A stretch of 64,000 bases of DNA, from NCBI RefSeq assembly GCF_048544455.1, contig NC_133538.1, forward strand, positions 39,753,969-39,817,968, written 5' to 3'. Source of the DNA: Silene latifolia. Taxonomy: Eukaryota; Streptophyta; Magnoliopsida; Caryophyllales; Caryophyllaceae. Position numbers and translations under genes: made by a program. This document shows positions 11,531-23,399 of the stretch, one piece after another (position 1 is the stretch's first letter; every line of letters starts with the position of its first letter). Under the pieces are notes generated by a model. That model saw nothing but the letters and a program-made list of their open reading frames with translations, was not told the origin of the DNA and made no database searches.

Positions 11531-13053
11531 TGGTGTGATATTATCTCGTCGTCAAAGCTATCAACCAAAACAATATTTCTAATTCTACAAACTCCTCTTT
11601 TAGTGGAGTGGTAAGTAAAGATCGGATCCCAAGGGATGGGTATTCATTTAGGATTTCAATTGCAAGTAGTTTATGTCTTAGGGTGTCACAAATTATGGGT
11701 TAAGATGAGGTGTAATCTAAACTAATCAACAAGATGAATGTAAATTAATGAAAGCAAAGTAAAGCAATTAAAGAGGTTTGTAAACAATTGATTAAAGGGA
11801 CTAGGGTGTCATGGGTTCATAAGGGAATCATGAAAATAGATCATACAAACATGTTCTGAAATAGATGCAAGCAACTTATTGTTATGATGTAATCGAGTTA
11901 GTGTATATCATACAATTCCTAGGAAGATTTAGGTCCCGGAGCCGAGTCGATCAAGACTTTACAACACCTACAAGTCGACTTAGTCTCTTCCTATTCAACT
12001 CTATGCATGGTCTAACAAGGCTCGAGTTGGTTTATATCTTACAAGCCTCATTGAAAAGATAAGAGATAGGTAAAAAATGCAAGGTTTCATAGTCTAGCAT
12101 TTCATCAAACATAACATGTGCATAGGTTAAAATCACAAGCAATTAAGTGATTATGAAAGTATATTAGATTAAGCATAGATCAATTCCCATGATTATTTCC
12201 CCTAATTCCCCATTAACACTAGCTAAGGGACTACTCACTCATGATCAAGTTTAACATGCTAATAAGGTTGTCAATCATACTAACAAAGCAAAACATGATG
12301 AACAAATGATGTGATTAACGATAATTAAGCAAAGGTCAAAGGGATTTTACATACTTGGGATGATCCAAATAATAAAGCAAAGAATAATAGAAGTAAACTT
12401 GATGATTGATGGAAGGTTGTCAATCCTCCAATAAACCCCAAATAATTGAGAGATTAAGAAAATATTATGATGTGATTAATATTAAAATGTGTATTACAAC
12501 TTTGATTAGGACTAAATTAAGAGGTTGATTATGATAAGATGATAATCTAGGTAGTACAATAGGGTATTTATACTAAAATTAAGTACAAGGATTAGGGTTA
12601 CTAAGGGCTTAAATGACGATTAAGACCCTAAGAGAAGCTTGATAATTTGCAATTCCCGAGGGACATGCACGGATTGAGTAGCAACTCCCAAGGGAAACGC
12701 GCGGATTGGCCTGAAGCATACCTGGTCCAGTGAGGTGATCCGCTCGGTCTGGCTATTGGGACGCTCGGATCCTGGCTCTGGGACGCTCGGATCCCGGGAT
12801 AGGGTTCTTCTCTTGTTCTTGGCTCCCGAACAATCTGTGGGGGACTGTCTTAGGGACGCACGGATCTTCCATCATTGACCATTTCACTTTATTTATTTGC
12901 TTAGGCTTCTAGTGTTGGTCTCCTCTTCGATGCTCGGTCATTAGATGCGATCCATTTAGCTCCATAAATGCAAGGCTAGCAATTCTCTCCTACCAAGGAC
13001 ACAAAACCTCAAAGAATATGCAAAATGGGGAATTAAAGATAAGAACTGACCCT
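11531..13053 (-). repeat. 5' LTR of element B, inner part
   Basis: Begins TGGTGTGA next to the primer site and matches the LTR at 2534-4189. It is cut at 13,053 by a copia element and resumes at 21,730-21,799, giving 1593 bp without the duplicated target. It lacks about 30 bp that the other LTR has near 3460 and another short stretch near 12,785. A minus-strand TATA box lies at 12,565-12,572. Confidence 0.85.
12565..12572 (-). promoter_or_regulatory. TATA box in 5' LTR of element B
   Basis: Minus-strand TATAAATA, at the same place in the other LTR (3602-3609). Probable promoter of element B transcription before the copia insertion split the LTR upstream of it. Confidence 0.4.
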
Positions 13054-14028
13054 TGTGGGAAATAATCTGTATACTTCCCTTATTATAAAAGGATTATAAC
13101 GAATTTAATGATGACGATCACTAGTCATAAAATAAAATACATAAACAAAAGTGAAAGATTCAGAAATAACCTTCGGTCCTAGCAAATACGGCCTAAGAAC
13201 AATATCAAAATTGATATTCGCCTATTAGTTGCACCCAAGACGATATGAGATATGCCCTTTGATAATGCTAGAATAGATCTAAATTTTCTGTAAAAATTTA
13301 GGTTTTTTTTTTTGTTTTTATGATGAGGGAGGAGGCTAGGTTAAAAGAGAATTAAGGTAGAATAATGATCACCCTTTTCTTCTTATTGTAACCGAAATAT
13401 GGGAGTGAATTAGGGAGATATAATCTACCCTAATTCGGCCCACATAACCGAAATAAGGAGTATGGTCTCCTTATTTTTGGTTATTCCAAAAATGTATAAA
13501 ATGTGTTAAATTGTCATCTAGTGAGGATCGAACCCATGACCTCTTGGTTTGTGTACCCTCACTATTGCCACTATGACACATTCATCTTGTTGATATCAAA
13601 TATAACTGATTATATTTAATTACGAATTAACAGATTAATTCGTCCAAGATAACATTACATACATTTAATTAAATATAACTTATTATATTCAATTTACGAA
13701 TTGACAGTTAATTCGTCTCAACTAATATTATTTAATCTTCATTAAATAATTATCTCATCAACACATTGACTAACTGTTTAGTCATATTAGGCATCAATGT
13801 GATCATATTTCTATAACCACATCTCTCAAACACATCCTATAGGTGTGACCTTTAGGGACCAGTTGATCACCGCCATCTGTATGATAATAACGTCAAACTT
13901 TCTAGCAAGCCAACCGTTATTAGGTAAACATTAATCAAATGATTAAATATACGAAGTATACCCTTGTGAACCTGTAAGAGATTTACAAATGTTATAACAC
14001 TAATTTGTGGAGGACACAAGCTCCAACA
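13054..14028 (-). repeat. 3' LTR of Copia-1
   Basis: 975 bp, TGTGGGAA to CTCCAACA. Same length as its partner; about 19 substitutions and no indel seen between them. It is followed at 14,029 by the polypurine tract, which on the minus strand reads GACAAGTGGGAGTT. Confidence 0.95.
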
Positions 14029-14042
14029 AACTCCCACTTGTC
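14029..14042 (-). other. Polypurine tract of Copia-1
   Basis: The minus strand reads GACAAGTGGGAGTT directly before the 3' LTR. Element C has a nearly identical tract at 39,937-39,950. It primes plus-strand DNA synthesis in LTR retrotransposons. Confidence 0.7.
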
Positions 14043-14812
14043 CTCACAAGTGTATGTGCGATAACCGATTCTCATATCCTAAAATTTCTCCCACTCAATG
14101 TAAAACAATTTGCAAATCTGTATTCAAAAAGGTCTTATTTTACAAGCGATCATTATCAAGAGTGGTTTCCCCGACTAGAGAGTAACTTAACTGATAAACG
14201 AATCATCATTCGAGCATGGCCATGCATTTCAGTTACAACTCCTCGAGTGGCCCTGAGAAATAACTATACCTGATAAGGGTTGGATATTTTCCTCAACTCG
14301 AATCCTGCAGATGTAAGCACAGTATGTAATGACCCAGAAAAAATCTACTTAGCCTCCAGTTACGCAGACCGTGAAAAAGAAACCAAAGTCACCCAAAAAC
14401 TGCCTTAATCTCAAGAGACAGTCGACAGTCAAAAGAATCGACTCTAGGAACACAATGGATGTCCTATCCACGACCTGACACCGAATGTTTTTAAACATTT
14501 AGGACTCCATTACGTTGTCACAAAAAAGTTGTCCTACGAGGTATCGTTATAATCTCGCATCTGTGATCGATCAGTCAACCGTTTGACTTATGGCTCGTTG
14601 AACCCACCATCAATCGACTGCACAATATAATAGCCGGAGTTATCAGCTCACATTGGCGATTACGGACCAAAACAAATATAATGTAATTTAAGTCACTTTG
14701 TGGCGTTCAATGTTGTCAGTACAATCCACATGAAAAACAAAATATTATAATAAAACGATGAAGTTATAAATAGTATATGAAAAAGATAATGTATCAAATC
14801 CATAATCAAGTA
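14043..14812. other. 3' untranslated region of Copia-1
   Basis: About 770 bp between the gag-pol end and the purine tract. I see no gene; a short + strand open frame at 14,007-14,273 is not credible. Sequence of the same kind lies at 39,951-40,680 in element C (e.g. 'cgagtggcc' and 'aatgacccag' blocks), so the region is shared within this copia group. Confidence 0.5.
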
Positions 14813-17800
14813 CTACAACTCAGGAACACATTTAATTCCTATGGAATTAACGTGCCCTACGTGCTTATCATAATTGAACGGTTTAGTGAGAGGATCCGCG
14901 ATGTTATCATCCGTCGCAATCTTGTCTATCATTATCTCCTCTTGCTCCACATAATCACGGATCAGGTGAGCTTTCCGATGTACATGTCTAGATTTGTTGC
15001 TAGACTTTGTCTCCTTAGCCTGGAAGATGGCACCTCTATTGTCACAATAGATGGTGATCTGGTCATTCGAACTAGGAACTACTGTAAGTTCTTGTAAAAA
15101 TTGACGCATCCATATCGCTTCCTTTGCTGCCTCCAAAGCGGCATAGTACTCGGATTCAGTAGTAGAATCTGCTACAACACTCTGTTTGGAACTCTTCCAG
15201 CTGACCGCAGCACCATTAAGAGTGAAGACGAACCCGGACTGAGATTTTAAATCATCTCGATCCGTTTGGAAGCTAGCATATGCGTAACCGGTACATGGAT
15301 TCTTTTGTTACCGACTCGTCATACTCAATGCATATGCCACGTCTGGACGTGTGCATATCATGGCATACATGATTGATCCTATAGCTGATGCATAAGGAAC
15401 ACGACTCATGCGCTCAATCCCTTCAGGCGTCGTGGGTGACTGAGACTTGCTTAACTGCATCCTAGACGTCATTGGAAGGTTCCCCTTCTTGGAGTTGGTC
15501 ATGCTGAACTTCTCAAGAATCTTATCCAAATAAGACTCCTGACTAAGTGATAACGTCCGTCGTGATCTATCTCGGTAGATACGGATTCCCAAAATGCGCT
15601 GTGCCTCACCCAGATCTTTCATGTGGAAATGGTTCTTCAACCATTCTTTAACCGAAGATAGGAGAGGAATGTCATTCCCAATCAAGAGTATGTCATAGAC
15701 ATACAATATCAAGAATACAATCTTGCTCCCACTCGACTTGATATATAAGCATGGTTCTTCGACCGATCGAGTGAAACCATACTCTTTTATCACCTGGTCG
15801 AAACGATGATTCCAACTCCGAGAAGCTTGCTTAAGTCCATAAATGGAACGCTTAAGCTTGCATACTTTCTTAGGATGTTCAGGATTTATGAAACCTTCGG
15901 GTTGCACCATGTACAACTCTTCCTCCAAATAACCGTTTAAGAAGGCGGTTTTCTTATCCATTTGCCGAATTTCATAATCATGAAATGCGGCAATCGCTAA
16001 GATTATCCGAATGGAACGTAGTATGACTATAGGTGCAAAAATCTCATCATAATGCAATCCGTGCACTTGAGTGAAACCTTTTGCCACAAGTCGTGGCTTA
16101 TAGGTATCTGGTTGCGCGTCTACAGAACGCTTTATTTTGTAAAACCATTTGCACTGTAGAGGTTTTACCTTATTAGGTAAATCAACTATATCCCATACGT
16201 CATTCTCATACATGGAGTCCATCTCGGATTGCATGGCTTCGAGCCATAGCATTGAGTCAGAACAGGTCATAGCACCTTTATAGGTAACGGGTTCATTACT
16301 CTCTAGGAGTGAAACGTCATTCTCCTCGACCATACCAATGTATCTGTCCGGAGGATGAGAGACTCTACCCGACCTCCTAGGTTCCTCAGGAATATTAACC
16401 GTATCATCAGTTGGAGGAACAACTTCCTCCATCTGTTCTTCGGTTGTTGGTTCTGGAATCTCCGACTGCTCGAAGGTTCTATTACTCGTCTTGTTCTCAA
16501 GAAATTCTTTCTCTAAGAATGTCGCACTAGCCGCAACAAAAACTCGATGTTCGGTAGGCGAATAGAAGTAATGACCAAATGTTCCTTTTGGATAACCTAT
16601 AAAGTATGTCTTGACCGATCGCGAGCCGAGCTTATCCTCGTGTCTCCACTTGACATAAGCCTCGCAGCCCCAAACCCGAATAAAGGACAATTTAGGGACC
16701 GTTCCCTTCCACATTTCATATGGAGTCTTGTCGACAGCTTTAGACGGACTTCGGTTAAGTATAAGAGCAGCTGACAAAAGAGCAAAACCCCATAATGAAT
16801 CAGGCACTACCATGTGACTCATCATGGATCGAACCATATCAAGTAAGGTTCGATTTCTCCGTTTGGACACAGCATTCAATTGAGGTGTTCTAGGTGGAGT
16901 TAACTGCAAAACGATTTCATAGTCTTTCAGGTGTTGATCAAACTCACTTGAAAGATATTCGCCACCCCGATCTGAACGGAGTGCTTTAACCTTTCTACCC
17001 AGTTGGTTCTGTACCCTGTTCTGGTATTCCTTGAATTTCTCAAAGGACTCACTTTTATGCTTCATTAAGTAGACATATCCGTATCTACTCAAATCGTTCG
17101 TGAAAGTGATAAAATATCTATAGCCATCTCTAGCGGTAATTGACATAGGTCCACAAACATCAGTATGTATGAGTCCTAATAGGTCACTAGCGCGCATTCC
17201 AACACCTTTGAAGGAAATTCGAGTTATCTTGCCAATAAGACATGATTCACACGTGCCATATGTAGAAAAATCGAATGCGGGAATAGTCCCATTATCGACG
17301 AGTTTCTTCACGCGTTTCTCATTTATGTGTCCCATTCGACAATGCCATAGATAGGTTTGATCTTTGTCACCAACCTTTATTTTCTTATTATTCACGTGTA
17401 ATAGTTCTGTGGTTTGTTCTAAGATATAAATTCCATTCATGGAAACTGCTTTGCCATAAATCATTTCATTGAAAGAGAAAATACAGCTATTATCCTTTAT
17501 TGAAAATGCAAAACCGTCTTTAGCAAGTACGGAAACAGAAATAATGTTCTTAGACAAACTTGGTACATAGTAACAGTTATTTAAAAATAACTCAAATCCA
17601 CTAGGGAGTTGGATTACATATGTTCCCTTCGAGACAGCAGCAACTCGTGCTCCATTCCCGACACACAGGTCCACATCACCTTTTTCGAGAGGTATGATGT
17701 TCTTTAGGCCCTGCAAATGATTAAACAGATGAGAACCACAACCAGTATCTAGTACCCAAGTTCCGAAGCTTGCATGGTTAATCTCAATCATATGAATATA

Positions 17801-18733
17801 AGATGACATACAAACAGGAACGACGCGGCCTGCTTTGATGTCCTCACGGTAGACGGGATAGTTCCTCCTCCAATGTCCAGTCTTGTGACAATGGTGGCAC
17901 TCTATGTCACCGCTCTTGCTTTTTGCCTTGCCCTGTGAGCCACTAGTCTCACCAGGCGCTCTCTTACCGTTTCCTGGCTTCTTAAACTTTGGCTTACCTA
18001 CAGCTAGGTCGCCATGAGCCTTGCCCTTACCTTTACCCTTGTTGGAAATTGTGAGAACATCCTGCTTCATGCTCCCACTCAATTTCATATCCTTCTCGGT
18101 CTGTACGCGAAGGGAGTGTAGCTCATGAGGACTCTTTTTCAGGTCATTCATGTAGTTGTTCGCCCTAAAAAGGGCAAAACCATCATGAAGAGTATGAAGC
18201 ATTCGGTGATTGACAATGCTCTCACTGATTTTGCAATCAAGAGCCTCCAGCTTCTCGACATTCTCAATCATGTGAAGAATGTGTGGGCTAACCGGTTGGC
18301 CCTTCTGGAGTTTCGCATCAAAGAAGCGACAGGTATGCTCATATGTAACGATTCTCGGTGCTTTTGAGAACTCTTTAGTGAGCGTGGTGAAAATCTTGTT
18401 CGCACCTTGGGCAATGAAGCGTCTCTGCAAATTGGTTTCCATTGCAAATATGAGTACGTTCTTTATCGCACCCGCTTCCATAACGAAGTCACTATAAGCG
18501 AGTGACTCGTTGACTCCTGCATTGGGGCCTGGGTTTATCGGTATTGGCTCAGTTAAGTACTTGAGCTTACCGTCAGCAATGGCAGCATTCCGTAGTGCCG
18601 CCTCCCAGTCCGCAAAGTTGGATCTGTCGTTTTTCAGACGTGTGAACTGATTCATCTGGTCCATGAATATTTTCAGCCAGGACTCGCGATCAAGTGTGGC
18701 ACTAGGCATTGGGATTGCGTTATTTCCAGCCAT
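14813..18733 (-). pseudogene. Copia-1 gag-pol polyprotein
   Basis: Start at 18,733 (MAGNNAIPMPS). 1141 codons are open to 15,308. Order: gag (about residues 40-200), zinc knuckle CHHCHKTGHWRRNY (about 280), protease (VLDTGCGSH, about 330), integrase zinc part (HCRMGH...CESC), integrase core (HTDVCGPM, RSDRGGEY), reverse transcriptase. Damage: last zinc-knuckle Cys is Tyr (17,858-17,860); integrase catalytic Glu is Lys (NAVSKRRN, 16,862-16,864); YVDD is YVYD (15,695-15,697). A Tyr codon after SMTSR has become TAA and the next stretch is deleted, joining to the RNase H region, which is readable to 14,813 ([32 protein letters not shown]). It is very similar to the pol of element D. The product would be inactive at three steps. 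Confidence 0.92.
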
Positions 18734-20730
18734 TTCGTTGTAACAGTATTATGAAAATAAACGTGTTCTACACTGCGAGAAGAAGAATAAAAAATAATAA
18801 GCATGTGCATCGTTTATATTTTTAAGTCTAATGAACTACTGTCATAACGCGAAGACTCAAAACATTTATACAATTGACCTCCCTCAAGAATTATATAAAT
18901 GATTCCAAGTCTCAATTCTCTGTAAATTGATAAGCTAACCTTTTAGCTAATTCTACCGTTAGAATTCTTGGTCGATAAATTTACAGAATTCTATCTTTAG
19001 TCCATCATAATCACGAGAAACTCTTCGGACTATGATGTTGAGGTAAACTAAGTCAACACAACTATTTACCCAACGTAGAAGGGGTCATATTATGCCTACC
19101 GACGAAGAAGGGATTCATAGTTGTTTGCCCTTATAAAGACTAATCTCAATTTCCGTTTTAGAGGAAGATCCCATCAACTTTATTTTAATTCATTTTAGGT
19201 GAACGAATATTTTGCATGCGTGAATGAATAAACTAAGATGATGGCTTAATAAACATGTGACATCTGTATGTCTATGAAAACTAACATACAACCTATATGT
19301 GTCAATTTTCATGCATTTTAGTAGTAGGTGGTTTGGTTTTAGACGGAATATGATGCATAAACTATCATGTGAATGAAAAGCGATAGGAATGAAAACTGAA
19401 AAGCAATAATAAAGTCCTAGTGTGGCCTATCCTATCAAAATGAACATTAAATACAAGTTTGGAATCCATCCTTGGACCCGAGAAGCTTGTCTCGATGTTC
19501 CATCTTGATCCATGTAGCGGGAGTGAGCTCCAATCTCCATCTTTAGTCTTCTTTGAAAATTACAATAAATAAATTTACATAATAAACCTATTTATTACAT
19601 TCTAATTTCAAAAACCCAAAAACTAAAGAAAAATAAAGGAGATTCGAGATCTCATAATTACATAAAAATTATGTTTCCTTCATTACGAAAACATAATTTG
19701 ACTAAGGCCACACTAAGTATTACAAATTACAACCGATTGCAAAAATACGTAAATTAAATTCATTCAACGATTCATTCAACAAAAAAAAAGCATCAACTAA
19801 ATAAATTAAACATTCATGACACAATTCCTTAATTATGTTGATTAATTTATCCAAACCACCTATTTAAATTGATCAAATTAAGTGACAATTCCTCAATTAA
19901 TCAAATTAATTTTAATCTTAATTCATATTAAACTTGTAATATGAATTTAATCCATCAATATTTTAAACTGCTTTAAAATAATTAGGTATCTTTATACGTG
20001 AACCTTTTCACTACAATTAATCATACATTAAAATGTATAATTATAATCATTGGCCAAAATCAACAAAAAAAAATTCCCTTAAATTTTTTCTCGGCAAAAC
20101 CGAAAACAGCCCAAAAAAAAACTTTTTCTCGGTTTTTCAGCAAAAACCGAAAGAAAAAAAAAAGATTTTTTTTTTAAAAAAATGCTGAACGTGAACAGTA
20201 ACTGAAGCAGAAAAAAAAAACAGTAGCAGCCCCCTATTTTTTTTCTTTCACGGCATTCAAGAACAAAAATGAAACCAATTTTTTCTTAATGCATTCGGCA
20301 AAAAAAAAAACAGCCCGTAAAATAGAAAACAAAAGATGAACAAAAATCATTTATGGTTGCTATCAGAACAAGATTAGCATATGAATTAATGAAACATGAT
20401 TAACCGTATATGCTAAAAACTATATAGCAAAAACAAATTTTTATATCATCAACAAGACGATTCCATTTACATTTTAACTTAATCTTCATTAAATCAAACA
20501 TCTACCAAATCTTCATATAATTATTTTAACTGATTAAAACAACAATATGAAAAATAAAATGGAAGTCGCATCAACAAAAAAAACAAAAACCGGCTGCTCA
20601 AAAAAAAAAATTTCTAATCAACATAAAGAAAATTTTTTTTCAGCCGTGTTTCTTTTTTTATTTTATTTTTCGAAACCCTAAAAATAGTTTACATCCAATT
20701 TTATGAAAATCATCAAAATAAAATTCGTGG
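18734..20730 (-). other. 5' leader of Copia-1
   Basis: About 2 kb between primer site and gag start with no gene. It is AT-rich with many A- and T-runs (20,060-20,350, 20,580-20,660). A perfect short hairpin (20,130-20,149, stem CGGTTTTT) is kept in the leader of element D. The block near 19,490-19,550 (ACTCCCGCTACATGGA in one strand) is also shared with D at 55,930. Confidence 0.6.
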
Positions 20731-20747
20731 CCTTGGCTCTGATACCA
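20731..20747 (-). other. Primer binding site of Copia-1
   Basis: The minus strand reads TGGTATCAGAGCCAAGG, complementary to the 3' end of initiator tRNA-Met over the first 12 bases, 2 bp from the 5' LTR. Confidence 0.9.
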
Positions 20748-20749
20748 CT

Positions 20750-21724
20750 TGTGGGAAATAATCTGTATACTTCCCTTATTATTAAAGGATTATAACGAAT
20801 TTAATGATGACGATCACTAGTCATAAAATAAAATACATAAACAAAAGTGAAAGATTCAGAAATAACCTTCGGTCCTAGCAAATACGGCCTAAGAACAATA
20901 TCAAAATTGATATTCGCCTATTAGTTGCACCAAAGACGATATGAGATATGCCCTTTGATAATGCTAGAATCGATCTAAATTTTCTGTAAAAATTTAGGTT
21001 GTTTTTTTTGTTTTTCTGATGAGGGAGGAGGCTAGGTTAAAAGAGAATTAGGGTAGAATAATGATCACCCTTTTCTTCTTATTGTAACCGAAATATGGGA
21101 GTGAATTAGGGAGATATAATCTACCCTAATTCGGCCCACATAACCGAAATAAGGAGTATGGTCTCCTTATTTTTGGTTATTCCACAAATGTATAAAATTT
21201 GTTAAATTGTCATCTAGTGAGGATCGAACCCATGACCTCTTGGTTTGTGTACCCTCACTATTACCACTATGACACATTCATCTTGTTGATATTAAATATA
21301 ACTGATTATATTTAATTACGAATTAACAGATTAATCCGTTCAAGCTAACATTACATACATTTAATTAAATATAACTTATTATATTCAATTTACGAATTGA
21401 CAGTTAATTCGTCTCAACTAATATTATTTAATCTTCATTAAATAATTGTCTCATCAACACATTGACTAACTGTTTAGTCATATTAGGCATCAATGTGATC
21501 ATATTTCTATAACCACATCTCTCAAACACATCCTATAGGTGTGACCTTTAGGGACCAGTTGATCACCGCCATCTGTATGATAATAACGTCAAACTTTATA
21601 GCAAGCCAACCGTTATTAGGTAAACGTTAATCAACTGAATAAATATACGAAGTATACCCTTGTGAACCTGTAAGAGATTTACAAATGTTATCACACTAAT
21701 TTGTGGAGGACACAAGCTCCAACA
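20750..21724 (-). repeat. 5' LTR of Copia-1
   Basis: 975 bp, TGTGGGAA to CTCCAACA, followed by the duplicated target ACCCT. It would carry the promoter for Copia-1. The last 24 bp plus flank are read through by a spurious open frame. Confidence 0.95.
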
Positions 21725-21729
21725 ACCCT

Positions 21730-21799
21730 AATAGATTCTAGAATGCATGAGAACGAGGTTAATTCAGGGACTAAATGTGCTCAAATAAGAGTCACATCA
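21730..21799 (-). repeat. 5' LTR of element B, outer 70 bp
   Basis: Continues the LTR interrupted at 13,053 and ends TCACATCA. The matching part of the other LTR is 4119-4189. The five bases before it (ACCCT) are the target duplication of Copia-1. Confidence 0.85.
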
Positions 21800-23399
21800 T
21801 TGACCAAAGTTTTGAAAAGATGTGAAGAAGTTGATTTGGTGTTGAATTGGGAAAACTGGTACTTCATGGTGAATGAAGTAGTGGTGCTTGGTCATCTTGT
21901 TTCCGAAAGAGGTATTGAAGTAGACTGTGCTAAGGTTCAATTCATTGAACAACTTCCCCCTCCCGTGAATGTCAAAGGTGTAAGGAGATTTTTAGGCCAC
22001 GCGGGGTTGTATTAGCGCTTCATTAAGGATTTTTAAAAAAATTGCTAAGCCCCTTAACGAGCTCCTTCTAAAGGATGCTCCATTTGTGTTTATTAATGCT
22101 TGTTTTGAGTCTTTCAACATGATTAAGAAAGATTTGATCTCCACACCTATCATGCAATCACCGGATTGGTTCTTGGCCTTTGAATTGATGTGTGATGCAA
22201 GTGACTATGCGGTAGGTGCCGTTCTTGGACAAAGTGCTCCATGCAATCTACTATGCAAGCAAAACTTTGGATGAGGCTCAAATAAACTATGCAACCACCG
22301 AGAAGGAGCTTCTTGCTATTGTCTATGCCTTAGACAAATTCCGCTCCTATTTAATTGGATCCAAAGTCATTGTCATTCCGATCATGCCGCTTTAAAGCAT
22401 CTACTTTCAAAGAAGGAGGCAAAGCCAAGGCTTATTAGGTGGATCTTGTTCTTGCAAGAATTTGCTCTTGAGATTCGTGACAAGAAAGGGGCTGAAAATG
22501 TTGTTGCCGATCACCTCTCCCGTTTAAGGTTTGATGATGGAAGTACTCATATTCCAATTGATGACTCTTTTGCAGATGATTCGTTAATGATGGTGGATGA
22601 CAATTCTCCATGGTATGCCGATATTGCCAACTATCTTGTTGGTCATGAGTTGCCACCTAACCTTTCCTACCAACAAAAGAAGAAGTTCATGCATGATGCC
22701 AAGTTGTATTTATGGGATGATCCTAATTTGTTCAAGCATTGCTTCGATGGGTTGTACCGGAGATGTATCCCATAATGGGATGTGAAAGGTGTTCTAGAAG
22801 GTTGTCATTCCTCCCCTTATGGTGGTCACCATGGACCATCTAAGACCGTTGCTAAGATTCTCCAATCCGGGTTTTTTGGCCCACTATGTTCCAAGATGCC
22901 AAGAACTTCGTGATGGCATGTGATGCTTGCCAAAGAACCGGCTCTATTTCAATGAGGCATGAGATGCCTTAAACCAGGATTCTTGAAGTGGTAATTTTTG
23001 ATGTATGGGATATCGATTACCAAGGCCCTTTTCCTTCATCAAAGGGTAATCGTTACATCTTGGTCGCCGTTGACTATGTCTCTAAAAGGGTAGAGGCGAT
23101 TGCTACCCCAATAAATGATGCTTGCCATGTTATAAACTTGTTCAAGAAGATCATATTTTCGCACTTTGGTGTTCTTAGAGCGGTGATTAGTGATCGTGTC
23201 ATACATTTTAGTGAGAAACAACTTGATGCATTACTTGCAAAGTATGGGGTTTCCCATAGAAGAGGCTTGGCCAATCATCCACAAACAAGTGGTCAAGTTG
23301 AAGTTTCAAATCGTGAGCTAAAGTCCATACTTGAGAAAGTTGTTGCCAAGTCAAGAAGGATTGGAGCATGAAGCTAGAGGACACCTTGTAGGCATATAG
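21800..23399 (+). pseudogene. Athila-like element A: reverse transcriptase, RNase H and integrase
   Basis: Continues the pol gene from 2533. In order: reverse transcriptase thumb (LVSERGIEVD, VRRFLGHAGLY), RNase H ([45 protein letters not shown]), integrase zinc part (FVMACDACQRTG) and core ([30 protein letters not shown]). Breaks: stop at 22,013-22,015 (LY*RF), frameshifts near 22,030, 22,235 and 22,370, stop at 22,773 and frameshifts near 22,880-22,980; the second core Asp motif reads ISDRVIHF. The frame ends in stops near 23,371 and is split at 23,399 by the chromovirus. It resumes in frame at 31,756. Similarity in order and wording is to Athila pol of the Ty3/gypsy group. Confidence 0.85.

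Larger units (their letters stand above)
13054..21724 (-). mobile_element. Copia-1: full-length Ty1/copia retrotransposon
   Basis: 8671 bp flanked by ACCCT (13,049-13,053 and 21,725-21,729). Two 975-bp LTRs (13,054-14,028 and 20,750-21,724) start TGTGGGAA and end CTCCAACA. An initiator-tRNA-Met primer site is at 20,731-20,747 and a purine tract at 14,029-14,042. One gag-pol frame runs on the minus strand. By eye the LTRs differ at about 19 of 975 positions (about 2 percent), so the insertion is fairly young. It sits in the 5' LTR of element B. Gene order protease, integrase, reverse transcriptase places it in Ty1/copia. Confidence 0.95.
2534..21799 (-). mobile_element. Element B: non-autonomous Athila-type LTR retrotransposon
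   Basis: It has two LTRs, at 2534-4189 and 11,531-21,799 (the second split by a copia insertion). The LTR ends are TGGTGTGA and TCACATCA. The outer flanks carry the same 5 bp, TTGAC (2529-2533 and 21,800-21,804). The primer site at 11,509-11,526 and gag on the minus strand set the orientation. The body has Athila-type gag, a protease remnant and an env-like/ORF1 region, but no reverse transcriptase, RNase H or integrase. It therefore needed enzymes from an autonomous relative. It sits inside the reverse transcriptase of element A. Its left LTR is followed by a stretch of element A sequence that should not be there (4190-4344). Confidence 0.8.

Noticed and set aside
13500-13570. Possible tRNA-like stretch (GAGGATCGAACCCATGACC) in the Copia-1 LTR, also at 21,210
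   Set aside because: It resembles the complement of a tRNA T-arm and anticodon region, but no complete cloverleaf can be drawn and it lies inside both LTRs.
22988-23371. Separate integrase gene
   Set aside because: It is one segment of the broken pol of element A, not an independent gene.
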